Part shown: piece after piece, positions 29,801 to 40,775 of the stretch
How the letters are laid out: each line of letters starts with the position of its first letter
Position numbering within the stretch: the stretch's first letter is position 1
Assembly (NCBI GenBank): GCA_013433145.1
Contig: CM024171.1
Location: 8,432,065 to 8,496,064, forward strand
DNA from: Ascaris suum
Lineage: Eukaryota; Nematoda; Chromadorea; Rhabditida; Ascarididae
Reading direction: 5' to 3'
DNA length: 64,000 bases
Position numbers and translations under genes: made by a program
The notes under the pieces: model-generated
Seen by the model: the letters and a program-made list of their open reading frames with translations, nothing else
The model's database searches: none
Told to the model about the DNA's origin: nothing

Positions 29801-32800
29801 TTCTTTTGAAGTGACACGTTTTATTCGCGATGCTTTTTCTTTGCTTAGGGACATTTTGCCAAATATATGACGTGTAGTATATTACTTCGGTTTTTACAAC
29901 GAAGAAGTAGAAATTAGAAAAGATCAAGTTAATATCGATTTCGAATTTTAGTATTGAAGCGGAATATAAGGCATATAGTGGAGTGATATTCTGCATGTGT
30001 TTAAATGGGATGGTTGCTCTCACTAGAGACTCTTTAGACAATGTTATCGAATGGGGCTGGTTATGTGCCGAAGCAGATGGAAAACTTTCATCTCAAACAT
30101 AAGTACAATGGATGTAATTTAAAAATTTAGAGAATTTGTAGTGAGTGTATAGAGGGCATTGTTATGCTTGCAGATATTGCGATGTCTTCGAATATCACTG
30201 ATGTAAAGTATGGAATGTTCTCAGCGGAATTCATATGGGACGGTGCTGAGCCACATACGAGTGTCTTCTTGAAATTTTTCGTTGCTAGCACTGATTTTAC
30301 GGGTATTCATAACTACTTGCCCTTTCTTTACTCGTTGCTCATTCTACTTTCATTTATTTATATACCCTCGTTTCTTATTTATTTCACTTTTTTTATTTTA
30401 TTCAGCGATTAGAGATATCTTCTCGGCAGTGAATGCTCCTGTAATGTGTTATTTGGGCGTATAGTATTAGCATTTCCACCCACACAGAAATTTATATCGA
30501 AAAACCTGTTTCACAGGAACAAAATTTATGCCTTATTTGCTAGTTTCGTTTGCAGCTGATTCGGTATGACCTGCTCTTTTTCTTGCAGTGGCGTAATATT
30601 GTTGGCTTTTAATCTCTTAGAGTTACTGGCTGCTAAGAAACTACAACATTTCGATGCCAGGAAGGTGGAGAGTTAAAACGTTGTTCTTTTTGCATCACTT
30701 AATTTTCCTGTAATTTTTTGTCGTCCAGCATTCTCCTTGTTACCTGGCCATAGAGCCTTGTCGGCATTGACATGATGGAAAAATGATTCAGTGTTAATTT
30801 GATCGGTTATCACTGAATTTTTTCGGCAACTGCAAATGTTCAATAATTCATCTTTACTTTGAAGTGCACACATTCATTAATCATTATTCAGTCAGTTTTG
30901 GTGAAAAGGGTCAGCCGTTTCGTCTCGTCTTTCAAACGTTTCCTTACGGATCGAAAAAGGTGCTTCAGCAAAGCAGCTCACAGATACAGATTTTTAAGGT
31001 AAGTGGCTTGTTATTAAGTGTAGTTGAACATTTTTATTGCAAGATTGCGCCATCAGTGTCTTTTTGTAATACGCTTTTTACAAATTTGCTTCTTGAACGC
31101 ACATTATGGTGGACATTATGTCTCTGGGTATTAATGGATAGGAGATTTTTACGAGCCGGTGAATTACTCGGAAAATGAAGACGTGATTTTGTCTGTTTAT
31201 TATTTATATTTTTTGGTTGTTTGAACGGATGAGGCGAATGCCAAAAACGCATTTTATGCCAGTTTCTCGGCGCGTTTCTCCACCTTCTGAAGTTGTAGAA
31301 AAAGTTACGATGAAGGTATAAGCACAGGCTAAAGTATTTCACTTTCGTACAAAATTCGTCTGTTCTGAATTAACTGTTGAAACGGTTTTCGCATTAAACT
31401 TTAGCATTTAATTTTCTGTGTTCCGTGATAATTCACTCTTTGCTTGTGTTTTGTAATGAGTTAGTGTCCTTCCGAGAAAGTAAAATAAAAATGGACAGCG
31501 AGAAGAAAGTTCGAAGAAAGGAAAAAACTCGCTGAAAGCAAGATCGCAAGCGATTAAGTGCTAGAAGTTGAACACATGAACTGAACTGCGAGTGGCCCAT
31601 AGGCATTCGTAGGAATTTTGCTATTCCAAACATGAGGTGAGGCAAAAATTTTCTGTATTTTATATCGGAGAAGCTGAGTCAGTAAGCTTGGGCGAAAAAT
31701 TCAGCAGATAGTTTGCCTTGTGTTGTACGGCATATCAACTTGGAGTTTCGATTGTCGGATGTCCTTTATTTTTCAGCTTTCTTGCCTCCTGACCTCTGTT
31801 TTTTGTCACCGGCTATGTTCGTGTCATATGGGGAGGTGGAGGAGGGAGATAAGCTCGCTATGATTTAAGCGTTCGTTCAGGATTTATTTCAGTTTACGAT
31901 AAGTGTTTTATAGATTGCATGAGATATTGTTTCGTTAAATGCGATTCGCTTTGAGAAGTAATGCAGTGCTAATCCCAAAACTCTGAAATCCCTGTTTATT
32001 GTTATCCTCATTTCCATTATCCATCGATTTGTTGATGCGAATTTTTCAGCTCCGTGGAGCCATTCGCAAAAGGCAAACAGAACGCGAGAAGGCAGCAAAG
32101 CTCGGTAATCAGGTATATTTGCTTTAGTTATTCCGATGTTATGTTTGTGAATTTGGTCGGGCAAAGAAGATATTGTTTGTGCAGGACATCTCTCTCGCTT
32201 TGAATAATATTCGGTTCATCAACAAGTTGTTGGTAGGTACTCTGAGTGCTGGATGAGGAGGGTTGAAGCTTGTCGGAGAATGCCCGATTATGACATACGA
32301 GCAACAGGCTGTGTCATAACGAATAACATTATTGCAAGAAATGCATGTTGTGTAAACTGCTGACACATTTTATACGTTAATGCAATATTAGTCCTCTCAT
32401 CAAACATCGTACTTCCATTCTCTCGCGTACCTCGTTTCCTTTGGAGATTGTCTCCTTTGTGAAGAACGAAATGAATTCGTCTTAATAGTCGGTGCGCCTT
32501 TCAATGTTGTTTAATTTATATGTCCGTATTATCGCGTACCTTACATACACCTGAATATAATGCTGTTTATTGCTGATACCATATCAACTATTCTCTTAAT
32601 GTCCTTTGAAATATATGAAAAAAGGTTTACGCTTTTATGCAGCCGGCTTGTCTTTTATTTTTTACACTGCAGTATGTTTGTTTAAGGAGCAGTTCCAGCC
32701 ATCGTACGATTACACGATATTGTTGGGCACTCCATTCGACTATGAAGTGGAGGATGAACCACGATATGAACCGTCGGTTTTATCATCTGAATCGAACATT

Positions 32801-34760
32801 GCCTCCACCTCATCTTCATCGATCTCGGTCATACAAGCGTCAAGTATTGCCAACCTTAGTATAAGTTTCCCAGAAAACAGTACGTCTTTATCTGGTTATG
32901 TACCTACTTTGCCTTCGTCAACATCTGCGCATCAGAACCGACAGGTGTCCATAAGTCCCACATTTTCTTCTTCATCTTCTGTATCGCGAACTCGTAAACG
33001 AACACGCAGCACCAATCGGGTTGACGAGAGTTATTCGTCACGCGAGACATCGGTCGAAGTGGACATGAAGCAACGACTTCGAGCCTCATGTTCACCTAGT
33101 GAAATGGCCGAATGGCTGCGAGTGCATCGCTTCAATAATTATCTTCATATATTCACCGGATTCGATGGTTTGTTTTATATTTTTAGTGAAGGCGATGATT
33201 TTCTGAGTCTAACGGGGCTTAGCCAGGTCTTAAAATTTCTTAGGTAATTGTTCGATTGGTCGGATAGGCTACCCGATGAAGTATTCATCTGTTTGCGTTA
33301 CCTCAATTTAAAAAACGTCATTTATTTCAATAAGGTATAGACGATAAAATTTGAAGTGACAGGAGAACATTGAGCACGTAGCAAAAGTGAATTATTATAG
33401 ATGCGATACCTCAGCGGAATTTATAGTCGATTTTTGCATACTTTAGCGATATTTTGGGTGTTGTTTAAAGTGTTCACTAGAGAATTATTGACCGGTTTGG
33501 TTAAAGAAATTATTGACTTTTATTAGCAAGTTTTATTTGGATATAGTGTTGGCTTGTTTGTTCAGCTGAAATTGTAGGCGAAGATTTATTGCGTCTAAAT
33601 GTGGATGAGCTAAAATCGCTTATGGGCAATGATGCGGATGCTATCCGACTTTTCAATGCAACAAGGAAGAAGTAACTTTTTCTTTTCCATTAAATTCTTT
33701 TCATAGGTCTTATGCGCTTTCGTTAATTTTTTTAACGGGAAAGCGTTGTGGCAATGTCGTATCTGAACGTTTATGTGTCTCTTCGTTATTCATGGGATGG
33801 TCTTTGTTGGCGAGCCATAATAGCTATGACGGTATATTTCGTTAACTTGATGTGAACTGTAGGTGGCGCTTTAGTGGATCATCTTCTGCATCACTCATAG
33901 GCATATGAATATGGCGGCTAATTTGTATTCCCGTACAGCTGGTCGTGTGAGAGATCGGTCAAAGTTGTTTTTTGCTAGTAGTTTCTGTAATCAACTGGTT
34001 TGGTGATAAAAAGCAGTAGTATGCATTATTATTTGAATGGATTGGCAGCCGACTTCCCCGATTAACTACATAACTGTCTTTCATACTGCACTTATTTTAA
34101 CTCATTTTCACATTCTGCTATTTCATTCTCCGATTCTTCATGCTTCTTTCTATACCGAGGTTGTTTAGTCATTTGCATGATCGTTGCACTGTGGAGTCGT
34201 AAGGGTATTCAAAGGTGTGCTGCTTGCATCATCATCCCAAAACTATTCTCTCTTGGATGCTATTTTAATAGCTTATTTCCGTCCCTAATTTTTTTATTGC
34301 TTTCTAATAATAATAGCCACTTCATAATAAAATTCACGTGGAGGGGAGCCATGCCCTTACCGTTTCCGCACTACCGAGGCTGCGTTGAGGCAAGAGAGCA
34401 GAAGATGAACCTTTCATGCTTAGTAGACGGAAGTTTTCATTTTCCGGTATTATCTTCTCTTGTAGAACTATGAAGGTGATATTGTTTGCAGACCACTAGA
34501 GCCGCAATGTGTGGTGTACGTTGCGAAACAAGATGAAGATGTCTATAGTCGTGTGGCATTGCACGATTGCACCGTTGATGAGCTGAGGAGCCACCTGAAA
34601 CATCTTAGTGATCGTACCATTGATACTTTATGCGTTCGAGGTCCTAAAGCGATCAGAGTCGTTCTCACCGATGAGGTCTTGTTTTACCTACAGTTTCTTC
34701 CACGTATATTTTTGCCTAATAATTTACAATAGGTTTGCTTCTGAGGTTAGCTTCCTTTAA
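26871..34760 (+). CDS. CP2/LSF-type transcription factor (TFCP2/UBP1 subfamily, Grainyhead/CP2 family)
   Basis: Ten exons: 26871-27004, 28027-28168, 29422-29527, 30174-30302, 30892-30998, 32050-32112, 32687-33167, 33578-33671, 34492-34680, 34733-34760. All phases agree and the product is about 490 residues, against about 500 for human LSF. Such proteins bind DNA as dimers or tetramers in the nucleus. Residues 46-245 are the immunoglobulin-like CP2 DNA-binding domain: HEEPVTFLNQHEPYEVK, then CFESRKNRFQAKELVAAW, FDIAMSS, AEFIWDGAEPHTSVF, the conserved GEKGQPFRLVFQTF, SSSQIQIFK and a basic RKRQTEREK stretch before FQPSYDYTILL. A serine-rich linker covers about 262-345. A SAM domain lies at about 363-419 (EMAEWLRVHRFNNYLHIF, EDLLRLNVDELKSLMG, DAIRLFNA). 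The C-terminus carries the LSF dimerisation motif (RGPKAIRVVLTDE). The SAM domain places it in the LSF branch, since Grainyhead proteins lack one. The ATG follows an in-frame TAA by one codon; exon 1 is supported by phase and alignment position rather than by sequence similarity. The last intron is only 52 nt with a weak donor (GTTTTA), chosen because it restores the family-like ending DEVLFASEVSFL. Confidence 0.92.
28874..28958. repeat. Dispersed hairpin-bearing repeat, copy 1
   Basis: Lies in the second intron of the CP2 gene and aligns by eye with 29265-29345. Its 3' part forms an 8-bp perfect stem (28923-28930 AAGCACAT with 28949-28956 ATGTGCTT). Confidence 0.55.
29265..29345. repeat. Dispersed hairpin-bearing repeat, copy 2
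   Basis: Diverged direct copy of 28874-28958, about 390 bp downstream in the same intron. Its terminal stem is 29309-29316 AAAGCGCA with 29337-29344 TGCGCTTT. Where copy 1 has A-T pairs this copy has G-C pairs, so both arms changed while pairing was kept. Confidence 0.55.
33738..33990. repeat. Dispersed repeat, copy B
   Basis: Lies in the CP2-gene intron between exons 33578-33671 and 34492-34680. It shares order and spacing of at least two blocks with 23925-24300. I cannot name the family; it is probably a non-autonomous element. Confidence 0.5.
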
Positions 34761-35978
34761 GAAAATGAAGAAGTTATAATTCCGGTGAACCTTTATAGGA
34801 ATAGAACTTCAAATATGTCATCCTATTCATACTTCAGAGGTCATAAGCGTAGTTGTGTTCGCATGTATGACCAGGACTCGTGGTTTTCCACCCTTCATGT
34901 GGCCTCTTGTCTGAGCCTCTGCGGGCGCTGTCCTTGCCAGGTTTAGAGGCCGTGATCTCCTGAGTCGCTTTAACATTCTAGCACTGTGAGTCAAAAGTGT
35001 TTGTTAAATATGTTTTATGGTTTATTTAAGTACATTGCTTTTAGGTGGTGTGTAGTTGGAATGCCGAATCGATATTTCGTTTGTCGATCAGTGACGGCAG
35101 TTGTTTGTTGATACCTGAGTAATAAATTCGAAAGAATTTCTGCATACAATTGAACACTCAAAATCAGCGTACAAGTCGGCTGAACAATGGCGATATTTTT
35201 AAGAGAATAGAGTGCAAACAACACGCTTATGAAACTGGATATGCTTATGTCCTCTTCCATTTGTTGCCAAACCGTTTGTAAAGTATGCATACTGGATGAT
35301 TAGATCAGAAGAGACCCTTCAGGTGGTACCGAGACTGGAAGGCAAAAAAACCGGGTTTCCGTGCAGTTGTAGTGCGCCACTTATGGGATGTCGGAACTGA
35401 AACTCGAAAAGTGCCAAAATTTTGGAACTTTTAGGTAACGGTATATTGTGTCACTTCAGTGTACATAATGATTTTTATGCGTCAAGTGTTTGAAAAATCG
35501 TCATCGCAATCAAACTTAGGCCTCATATCATTTTGTCAATGCTGCTCACGATGTACTATTTCGACGTTTTTCTGAATGCGAGAGTACTTGATTGGTGAGC
35601 AGAAAAGATGCAAAGAAATATCTTCAAAAAACCCCTAGGTCGTGTCGTATATCATTATCACTAATATGGCTATGTAAAACGGTTTGTTAATATTTATGGC
35701 TGTGTGAAGAGCATTTGGATGAATAACGCATTGTAGCATAAGTGGCTTACCGAGCGAAAAATTGTACATCGCAGTTAGCTGGCAGGTAGAAGCGTGCATC
35801 TTAGCTGAAGTCAGCTGAGAGGAAGCTGTGGCTCATCGACAGCAGAGAACATATCTGTAAGTCATGCGCGCTGTCTGCTGATTTGCAGACGAGGGACAAT
35901 GCAATGCGATGCGCTTTACATGGTTTTAGGTCAGTTCAGAAGTTGATTTCCCAAAAAAGTTAAATCGTTTTTGCATAT
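34761..35978. other. Intergenic region, CP2 gene to unknown gene
   Basis: Contains the CP2-gene 3' UTR and the promoter region of the next gene on the same strand. No additional exon, repeat copy or regulatory motif that I can support is visible. At 1.2 kb it is too long for the roughly 100-bp spacing of a typical nematode operon. Confidence 0.45.
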
Positions 35979-38900
35979 ATGCAACGAGCGAAGCAGCTGC
36001 TTCAGGAGTTCCGGCTGTTTCCTTTCACACAGTCATTGTCTACAAAAATTTGTCGGAAGTGTGGCCGTGGCTCTGCCCGGTCGAGGTTTCGCCGAATGGG
36101 AGAGGCGAGTGTTGAGTTGCAGACGGGTGCGGCTGAAGGTCAGAAGTTGGGAGCTTGGGCGGCAACTAAGAGGGCATTCAGTGGTATTGCGGCTGCATTA
36201 GATGGGCGAGCGAAGAGCGAGGTAAATTCTTTGCTGATCTCAGCGTGGATACTCGTGTCTTCTTATAGCCAAGGTATTGTGACAGTCTATTTGTTATAAC
36301 CCATAATCTTGACAGCGAGGTCTTTCAAAGTGGCTTTCGTCTCGACAGGTGGTCGTAGCCAGCAGCTGTGAACCCATGGGGGTGTAATGAGAGTTCGGCT
36401 GATGTGAGATAAAGACCGAAATCTTAGTTCGGAGTTTAAGGTGTCATCGGTCGCTCAAGAGGACGCATGTTACGTGCCTTTTATTTCCTTAGAATAATCG
36501 TGCAACAGCTGAATCTGAAAGTTCTCGTGGTGCCGCGTCGCTCGCTCGTTTTTGCCGAGGAAATCAGTTTTTGCCAAGAAAACAAACTCTTATGCGAATG
36601 GCGAAAGGTTTGAAGATTTGATGAAATTCTAATCATTAAGCGCTAAATAGGACCAATAGGTGATGTCACAGTATTCATATGGATGAAATGAAGAGCGGGT
36701 AAATTCATAAGCAGCAGAACTTCCTCGAGTGGAGGATAGAAGTTCACTGATCGCTGCTAGTCAAGCATGGCGGTTATATGTATTTTGCGGAACAACCTCT
36801 AGTTGAACGCTCAATTCGGGTGGTGCTTAATTGAATTTTTACTTTCATTTGAACCTTGCGGGCAGATTTATTTGTTTATTGGAAGCTCCAAAGTGAGAAA
36901 ACATACAAATGGTGTGTGAGCATGAACAACATGCGAGCGGGAAACGTTCACTAAGCTTCGGTCAAGGTAAATAGATATTCAAGACATGAGCGGCAGAAGC
37001 GTGAAGACCGAAAGGGCTTAGCTGCGTTTTAAAAGCTGAATAAGTGGGTGCGTTAACGATGTCCACAGGAAATTGATTCTAGACTCGTTGAACACAAAAT
37101 TAGATGTTTGTGGTGTAACATTTTTTGGCGATCTGAAGCTAATGTCCAGTTCAGCTAAAGGGAGAGGCATACTGGAAAACTTTGCGGGAAAGCCGCAAAC
37201 ACAACTATAACAAAAGGATCTAGTTCCAGTTAAAGATTTTTATTGGTAGGGCAGTTTGGCTGGTGTGGATCGTGGTTAATTTTACAGAAAGCAGCCTGGG
37301 GAAGGGGTTTCTGGACATTCTCTAACAGTTTGGTATTAGAAACCAAGGAGACCGTGAAGCAGTACGGCATTCTAAAAACGGATCGGCAGTAAGGCCGAAA
37401 ACATTGCCTTGCGGGATGACCGTACGAATTGGGTGTGAAGCGGAGTAGCTATTACCGACTCGTAATTAATCTTAATCAGTGTACACAGCATTGGTCAAAA
37501 CTCATGTTTCGAACGAAAAAGTGGCGACGTCGCGCACAGATCGACCAAGTATAATGGAGTACTCTGCAGGGTTAGGAAGGCCGTTTCTTGTAGAATGTTC
37601 TAGTAATGCATCTCAGACGATTATTTCGAAAACATCCCAAATCGAGGCAAGACTAATCGAGCGAGAGCTTTTTACTGAGTTAGCGAGTGGTTTCTTCAAC
37701 AGAGGTGAGACGAACGCACATTTCCAACAAAGGGAAGAAGTGAACAAAAGTGCGGCCATGAAATTGCTATTGCGGTGCGTTTAAAAAATAGGAGCAGTAA
37801 TGGGACACCATTTGGTGTGATTGAAAGCGTGTTGCCCAGTTTATGAATGACTTTGAGAAGCCAGCCAGCACCAGCACCAACATACCTCGAAAATTTGTTG
37901 CAACGTACAGAAAGTCCAACATGAAAACATTTGAGAAGTAGTGTGCAAACGTTTGCAGTTTAATGCTTATCGTTGAGGAAATCTCCAGGTCGTTTTTTTA
38001 AAGATGCGCCATTTGCTTACTGTTATATATTTGCAAAACCCTCGATCGCATATCATATGTCTTTCTCATTTCTGAGCGAGCATATAAGGGAAATTTGGAA
38101 TGCCCAGAACGCGGGTTAAATGCAGCTATTATACCTGGTTTATGCAGGTCAAGTCATAGAAACTGTTGTTATAACTAAGCGCAGAAGGCATGATAGCAAT
38201 GGTCTTGCGATTCTTTTTTGATGCACACACCTTAGGTAATGATGTCTCCTGTTTAGTAGCTGAAGAAAGCCTTCGGGGTTATTGAGTGCTCGTTTGAAAA
38301 ATCTAATATGGCAAGCATCATCGAGGAATTTAATTTCTATGCCGCAACAGACATTCAACTCTAGTAGTGAAGCAAGGGTTTCTGGGTTGATGCCGGCCCT
38401 GTTTAGTGCAATGCGCACCCGATATATCCCCAGAGTGCTTTCTCGTCATCGAAGAATGTATGACAGATGCGTATTCGGATCTTCGTTCATTTTTATGTCA
38501 GTTGTCGGACTACCCTTTGTGGTCGATTATCAGGTTTTTGCGAACAGTTTGGAGCAGAATAGACAGCTCGATCGAAAAAAACACATGCAAGTTTTCTAAA
38601 ATATTAAAATGCACCATGTTTTTTAAAGGTTAGTGAATTAGCCAGAAGCTAGGTACTCTGAGACTACTAGCGAGTGGATAAGATATGGAATATTCCCGGC
38701 TTCACAAAATCCCTAGATCTGTGAAAAGTTTTTGTTTTTGTTTTCTGTTCACGTTCAAAAGTCGTTATCGTTGAAGATCATTAGCGAAATGAATATCTCT
38801 GAAACATATCGGGAAAAAAGACTGCTTGTCCTGGGTAAGAAGAAGCTCCTTCAATGTCTGGATTTTGCAGAAGCACAAATTAGTCATCACATGTTCGAAA

Positions 38901-40775
38901 ACTCTCAGTTTTGAAGCCTGTTGGCGAAGAACACTTCCAGTTCAGGTCTCTGGAGAGATCAAAAAATCCCATTTTTATGGTTTGATCTCACTGAAGAATA
39001 TTACTCAGCGCTTAGGACAAGCTCTATACCTTTGGTCATACCCCTTCTTGTGTAACAGTCCACTGAAACGTAAGTCGTTCTGATATAGTAGTTGCGGCAA
39101 AGTACAGTAAATATATTACCGTTAGATGCGGTGGTGTGTTTGGTTCGACATAGCTGCCAGCAAAATTTCTAATGAATACAGCTACTTTGGATTGTGTGAT
39201 AGGTGGCTATGAAGGTGTTTCATTATATCTCATAAGGAAGCTGCAGAAATGAGTAGCAGAGATGCAAAGTGCTCGTGAAGTCCACTTTTCTGCTATAAAA
39301 TCGATAAAAATCGGATGCAGTAACGAATCCGAGGCAGCGGGCAGAATTTAGAACTTTGCAAAGTGGCACCTCGGCGTATTGCATCGCAGTTGTTTACCTT
39401 ATCCGTGCCACATCTAGTAGCTGCAAATTACGACCGATTGTCGTACTTCGCAACTACTAGATGTGGCAGCTACCAGATATCCTATTAAGCAAAGTGGCCT
39501 GACCAAGTGACTTGCCAAGTTCTGGAATGATAGCAAACTTTCGGTGACAACTTATATTCGAGCTAGCATCTTGGGTTTTGCCAGCATAGTTTACAAACCT
39601 TGGAAATCGAACGTTGCTTCACTACTAGAGTTGAATGTCTGTTGCGGCATAGAAATTAAATTCCTCGATGATGCTTGCCATATTAGATTTTTCAAACGAG
39701 CACTCAATAACCCCGAAGGCTTTCTTCAGCTACTAAACAGGAGACATCATTATCGATTAGGAGCAGTTGACACATATGCTCTTTGCAGACGAACGCGTTG
39801 TCTTTGCTCACAGCATCCTAAAACTATAGTATAAAATGGAGCAGCTTTAAAGAGAGTATAAGAAAATCGGACTTGAAGCGAATTTATTCAAGAAGAAGTG
39901 AACACGAAACCAGTTTTATCTTATTTGTCTTGGCCAGCTGTCTGGATGACCAAGGTATTGAAGAAGTTGGGGGCCGTGTCTATTTTGGACTTGAACTAGA
40001 CTGCGTTGATAACTTCAAAGGCAAAAGCAATTATCCAAGAGAATGGCATTGTTCTGAATCAATAAGACAAAAATACGTTGCGTCTACAGAAACAAAGGTC
40101 GAGTTGTTCCATTCCACATTCTAACCTGACATGCAATATGGAACGAAGTAACGGTCGAAAGCAGAAGCAGATAAAGGAAAATTTTGCTGTGAAGTAAAGA
40201 GGAGTAGAGCAAAGCACATGTATGGTACCCTTCGCGACCATATCATCTTCAAAGAGATGAGATGTCCTACGAAGTGTGTTGACTTTGGAACTCTACGTTT
40301 ACAAACGTGAATAAGCAAAGCACGTAGCGCTCATGAGCGGAACAGGTGAATGACATGGTCCATGACTTCAGTAGCCTCGAGAGAAACGTGAATGCGGCGG
40401 TTCAAAGATTCGGTTAACAGACTCGATAGTGAAAATGTTTGGTCATCGATGGCTGCAGCATGTTTGGGAGCGGAAATAATGGAGAAGAGTGAATCTGTGC
40501 GAATGGATGAAAATATCATCAGGACAGTTCCGGTAAAGGTGATTGAGGTGGCGCATTCCTTCGAAGTAGGTTTGTAGTGTATGATGTTCAGTTTGTCCTA
40601 TGTTTTGCGCAGTTCCAGCTACCTGTTCACACCTTTCGCAAAGGGTAAGCGGTTGGCCAACATGATTTCAGACACCACACTGAATATACAAGGTTCGCTA
40701 ATGATGGAAATGGGATCCAACAGCCAGCACAGCGACAACAACCTCACTACGAGTAGAAATAAAAGAAGCAAATGA
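35979..40775 (+). CDS. Unrecognised seven-exon gene
   Basis: Exons 35979-36221, 36493-36607, 37480-37704, 38407-38533, 40421-40565, 40613-40644 and 40724-40775, about 312 residues, ending at TGA 40773-40775. I do not recognise the family. Support is structural: every junction keeps phase, acceptors are good (CCTTAG, AATCAG, GTTTAG, TTAACAG, GCGCAG, AACAG), and exon 1 is GC-rich compared with its flanks. The ATG at 35979 has an in-frame TAA six codons upstream. The N-terminal 40 residues are basic with a CRKCGRG motif; residues 40-80 are Ala-rich and probably helical. Exon 3 encodes a likely amphipathic helix (ARLIERELFTELASGFF) and exon 4 a Cys/acidic segment (PECFLVIEECMTDAYSDL). The tail is polar and basic (TTSRNKRSK). 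There is no signal peptide or membrane segment, so the protein is likely cytosolic or nuclear. Exon 5 could instead end at 40532 (donor GTAAAG), also in phase. Exon 4 sits between two inverted copies of a 139-bp repeat. Confidence 0.55.
38237..38375 (+). repeat. 139-bp inverted repeat, left copy (intronic)
   Basis: Lies in the intron upstream of exon 4 of the unknown gene, ending 31 bp before that exon. It is the exact reverse complement of 39614-39752 over 139 bp with no mismatch. Flanking bases on either side do not match, so the limits are sharp. Confidence 0.95.
39406..39468 (+). repeat. 63-nt hairpin (possible pre-miRNA or small palindromic element)
   Basis: Two 29-nt arms (39406-39434 and 39440-39468) pair around the 5-nt loop CGATT, with three mismatches spread along the stem. 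Size and mismatch spacing fit a microRNA precursor, but a small palindromic transposon remnant would look the same. It sits in the intron after exon 4 of the unknown gene. No mature-miRNA seed is recognised. Confidence 0.6.
39614..39752 (-). repeat. 139-bp inverted repeat, right copy (intronic)
   Basis: Exact reverse complement of 38237-38375, in the intron downstream of exon 4. Its right edge at 39752 directly abuts the first recognisable codon of the RTE reverse-transcriptase fossil, so the two insertions may share one event. Confidence 0.95.
39753..40365 (+). mobile_element. Truncated, decayed RTE-type non-LTR retrotransposon (reverse transcriptase C-terminal part)
   Basis: Read across frames, the stretch gives EQLTHMLFADERVVFAHSI (the FADD catalytic motif, here FADE), then KKIGLEANLFKKK, VYFGLELDCVDN (the YLGRE-type block), TETKVELFHSTF (thumb region, LFDSTVLPA-like), LRDHI..EMR..TK, and a degraded SK.RWAGH-like block. 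The order and spacing are those of RTE elements common in nematodes. Stops and at least one frameshift occur throughout and the second catalytic Asp is replaced, so it is dead. The endonuclease and most of the fingers domain are missing: a typical 5'-truncated copy. It lies in sense orientation inside an intron of the unknown gene. Confidence 0.75.

Noticed and set aside
32606..32686. N-terminal part of the 213-codon open frame that contains CP2-gene exon 7
   Set aside because: It lies upstream of the TTTAAG acceptor and is intronic; the hydrophobic start is not part of the protein family.
38280..38420. Minus-strand peptide with GINPETLASLLELN, resembling the MOZART1 (MZT1) motif GINPEAL
   Set aside because: It lies antisense in an intron of the unknown gene, the upstream MZT1 helix is absent, the spacing to the preceding TL motif is off by three residues, and most of it is the 139-bp repeat. 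Probably coincidence.
40372..40412. Alternative exon 5 of the unknown gene (SLERNVNAAVQRF) after a CTTCAG acceptor
   Set aside because: Phase also fits, but the exon 40421-40565 has an equally good acceptor, a much longer open frame and a consistent chain to the stop codon.
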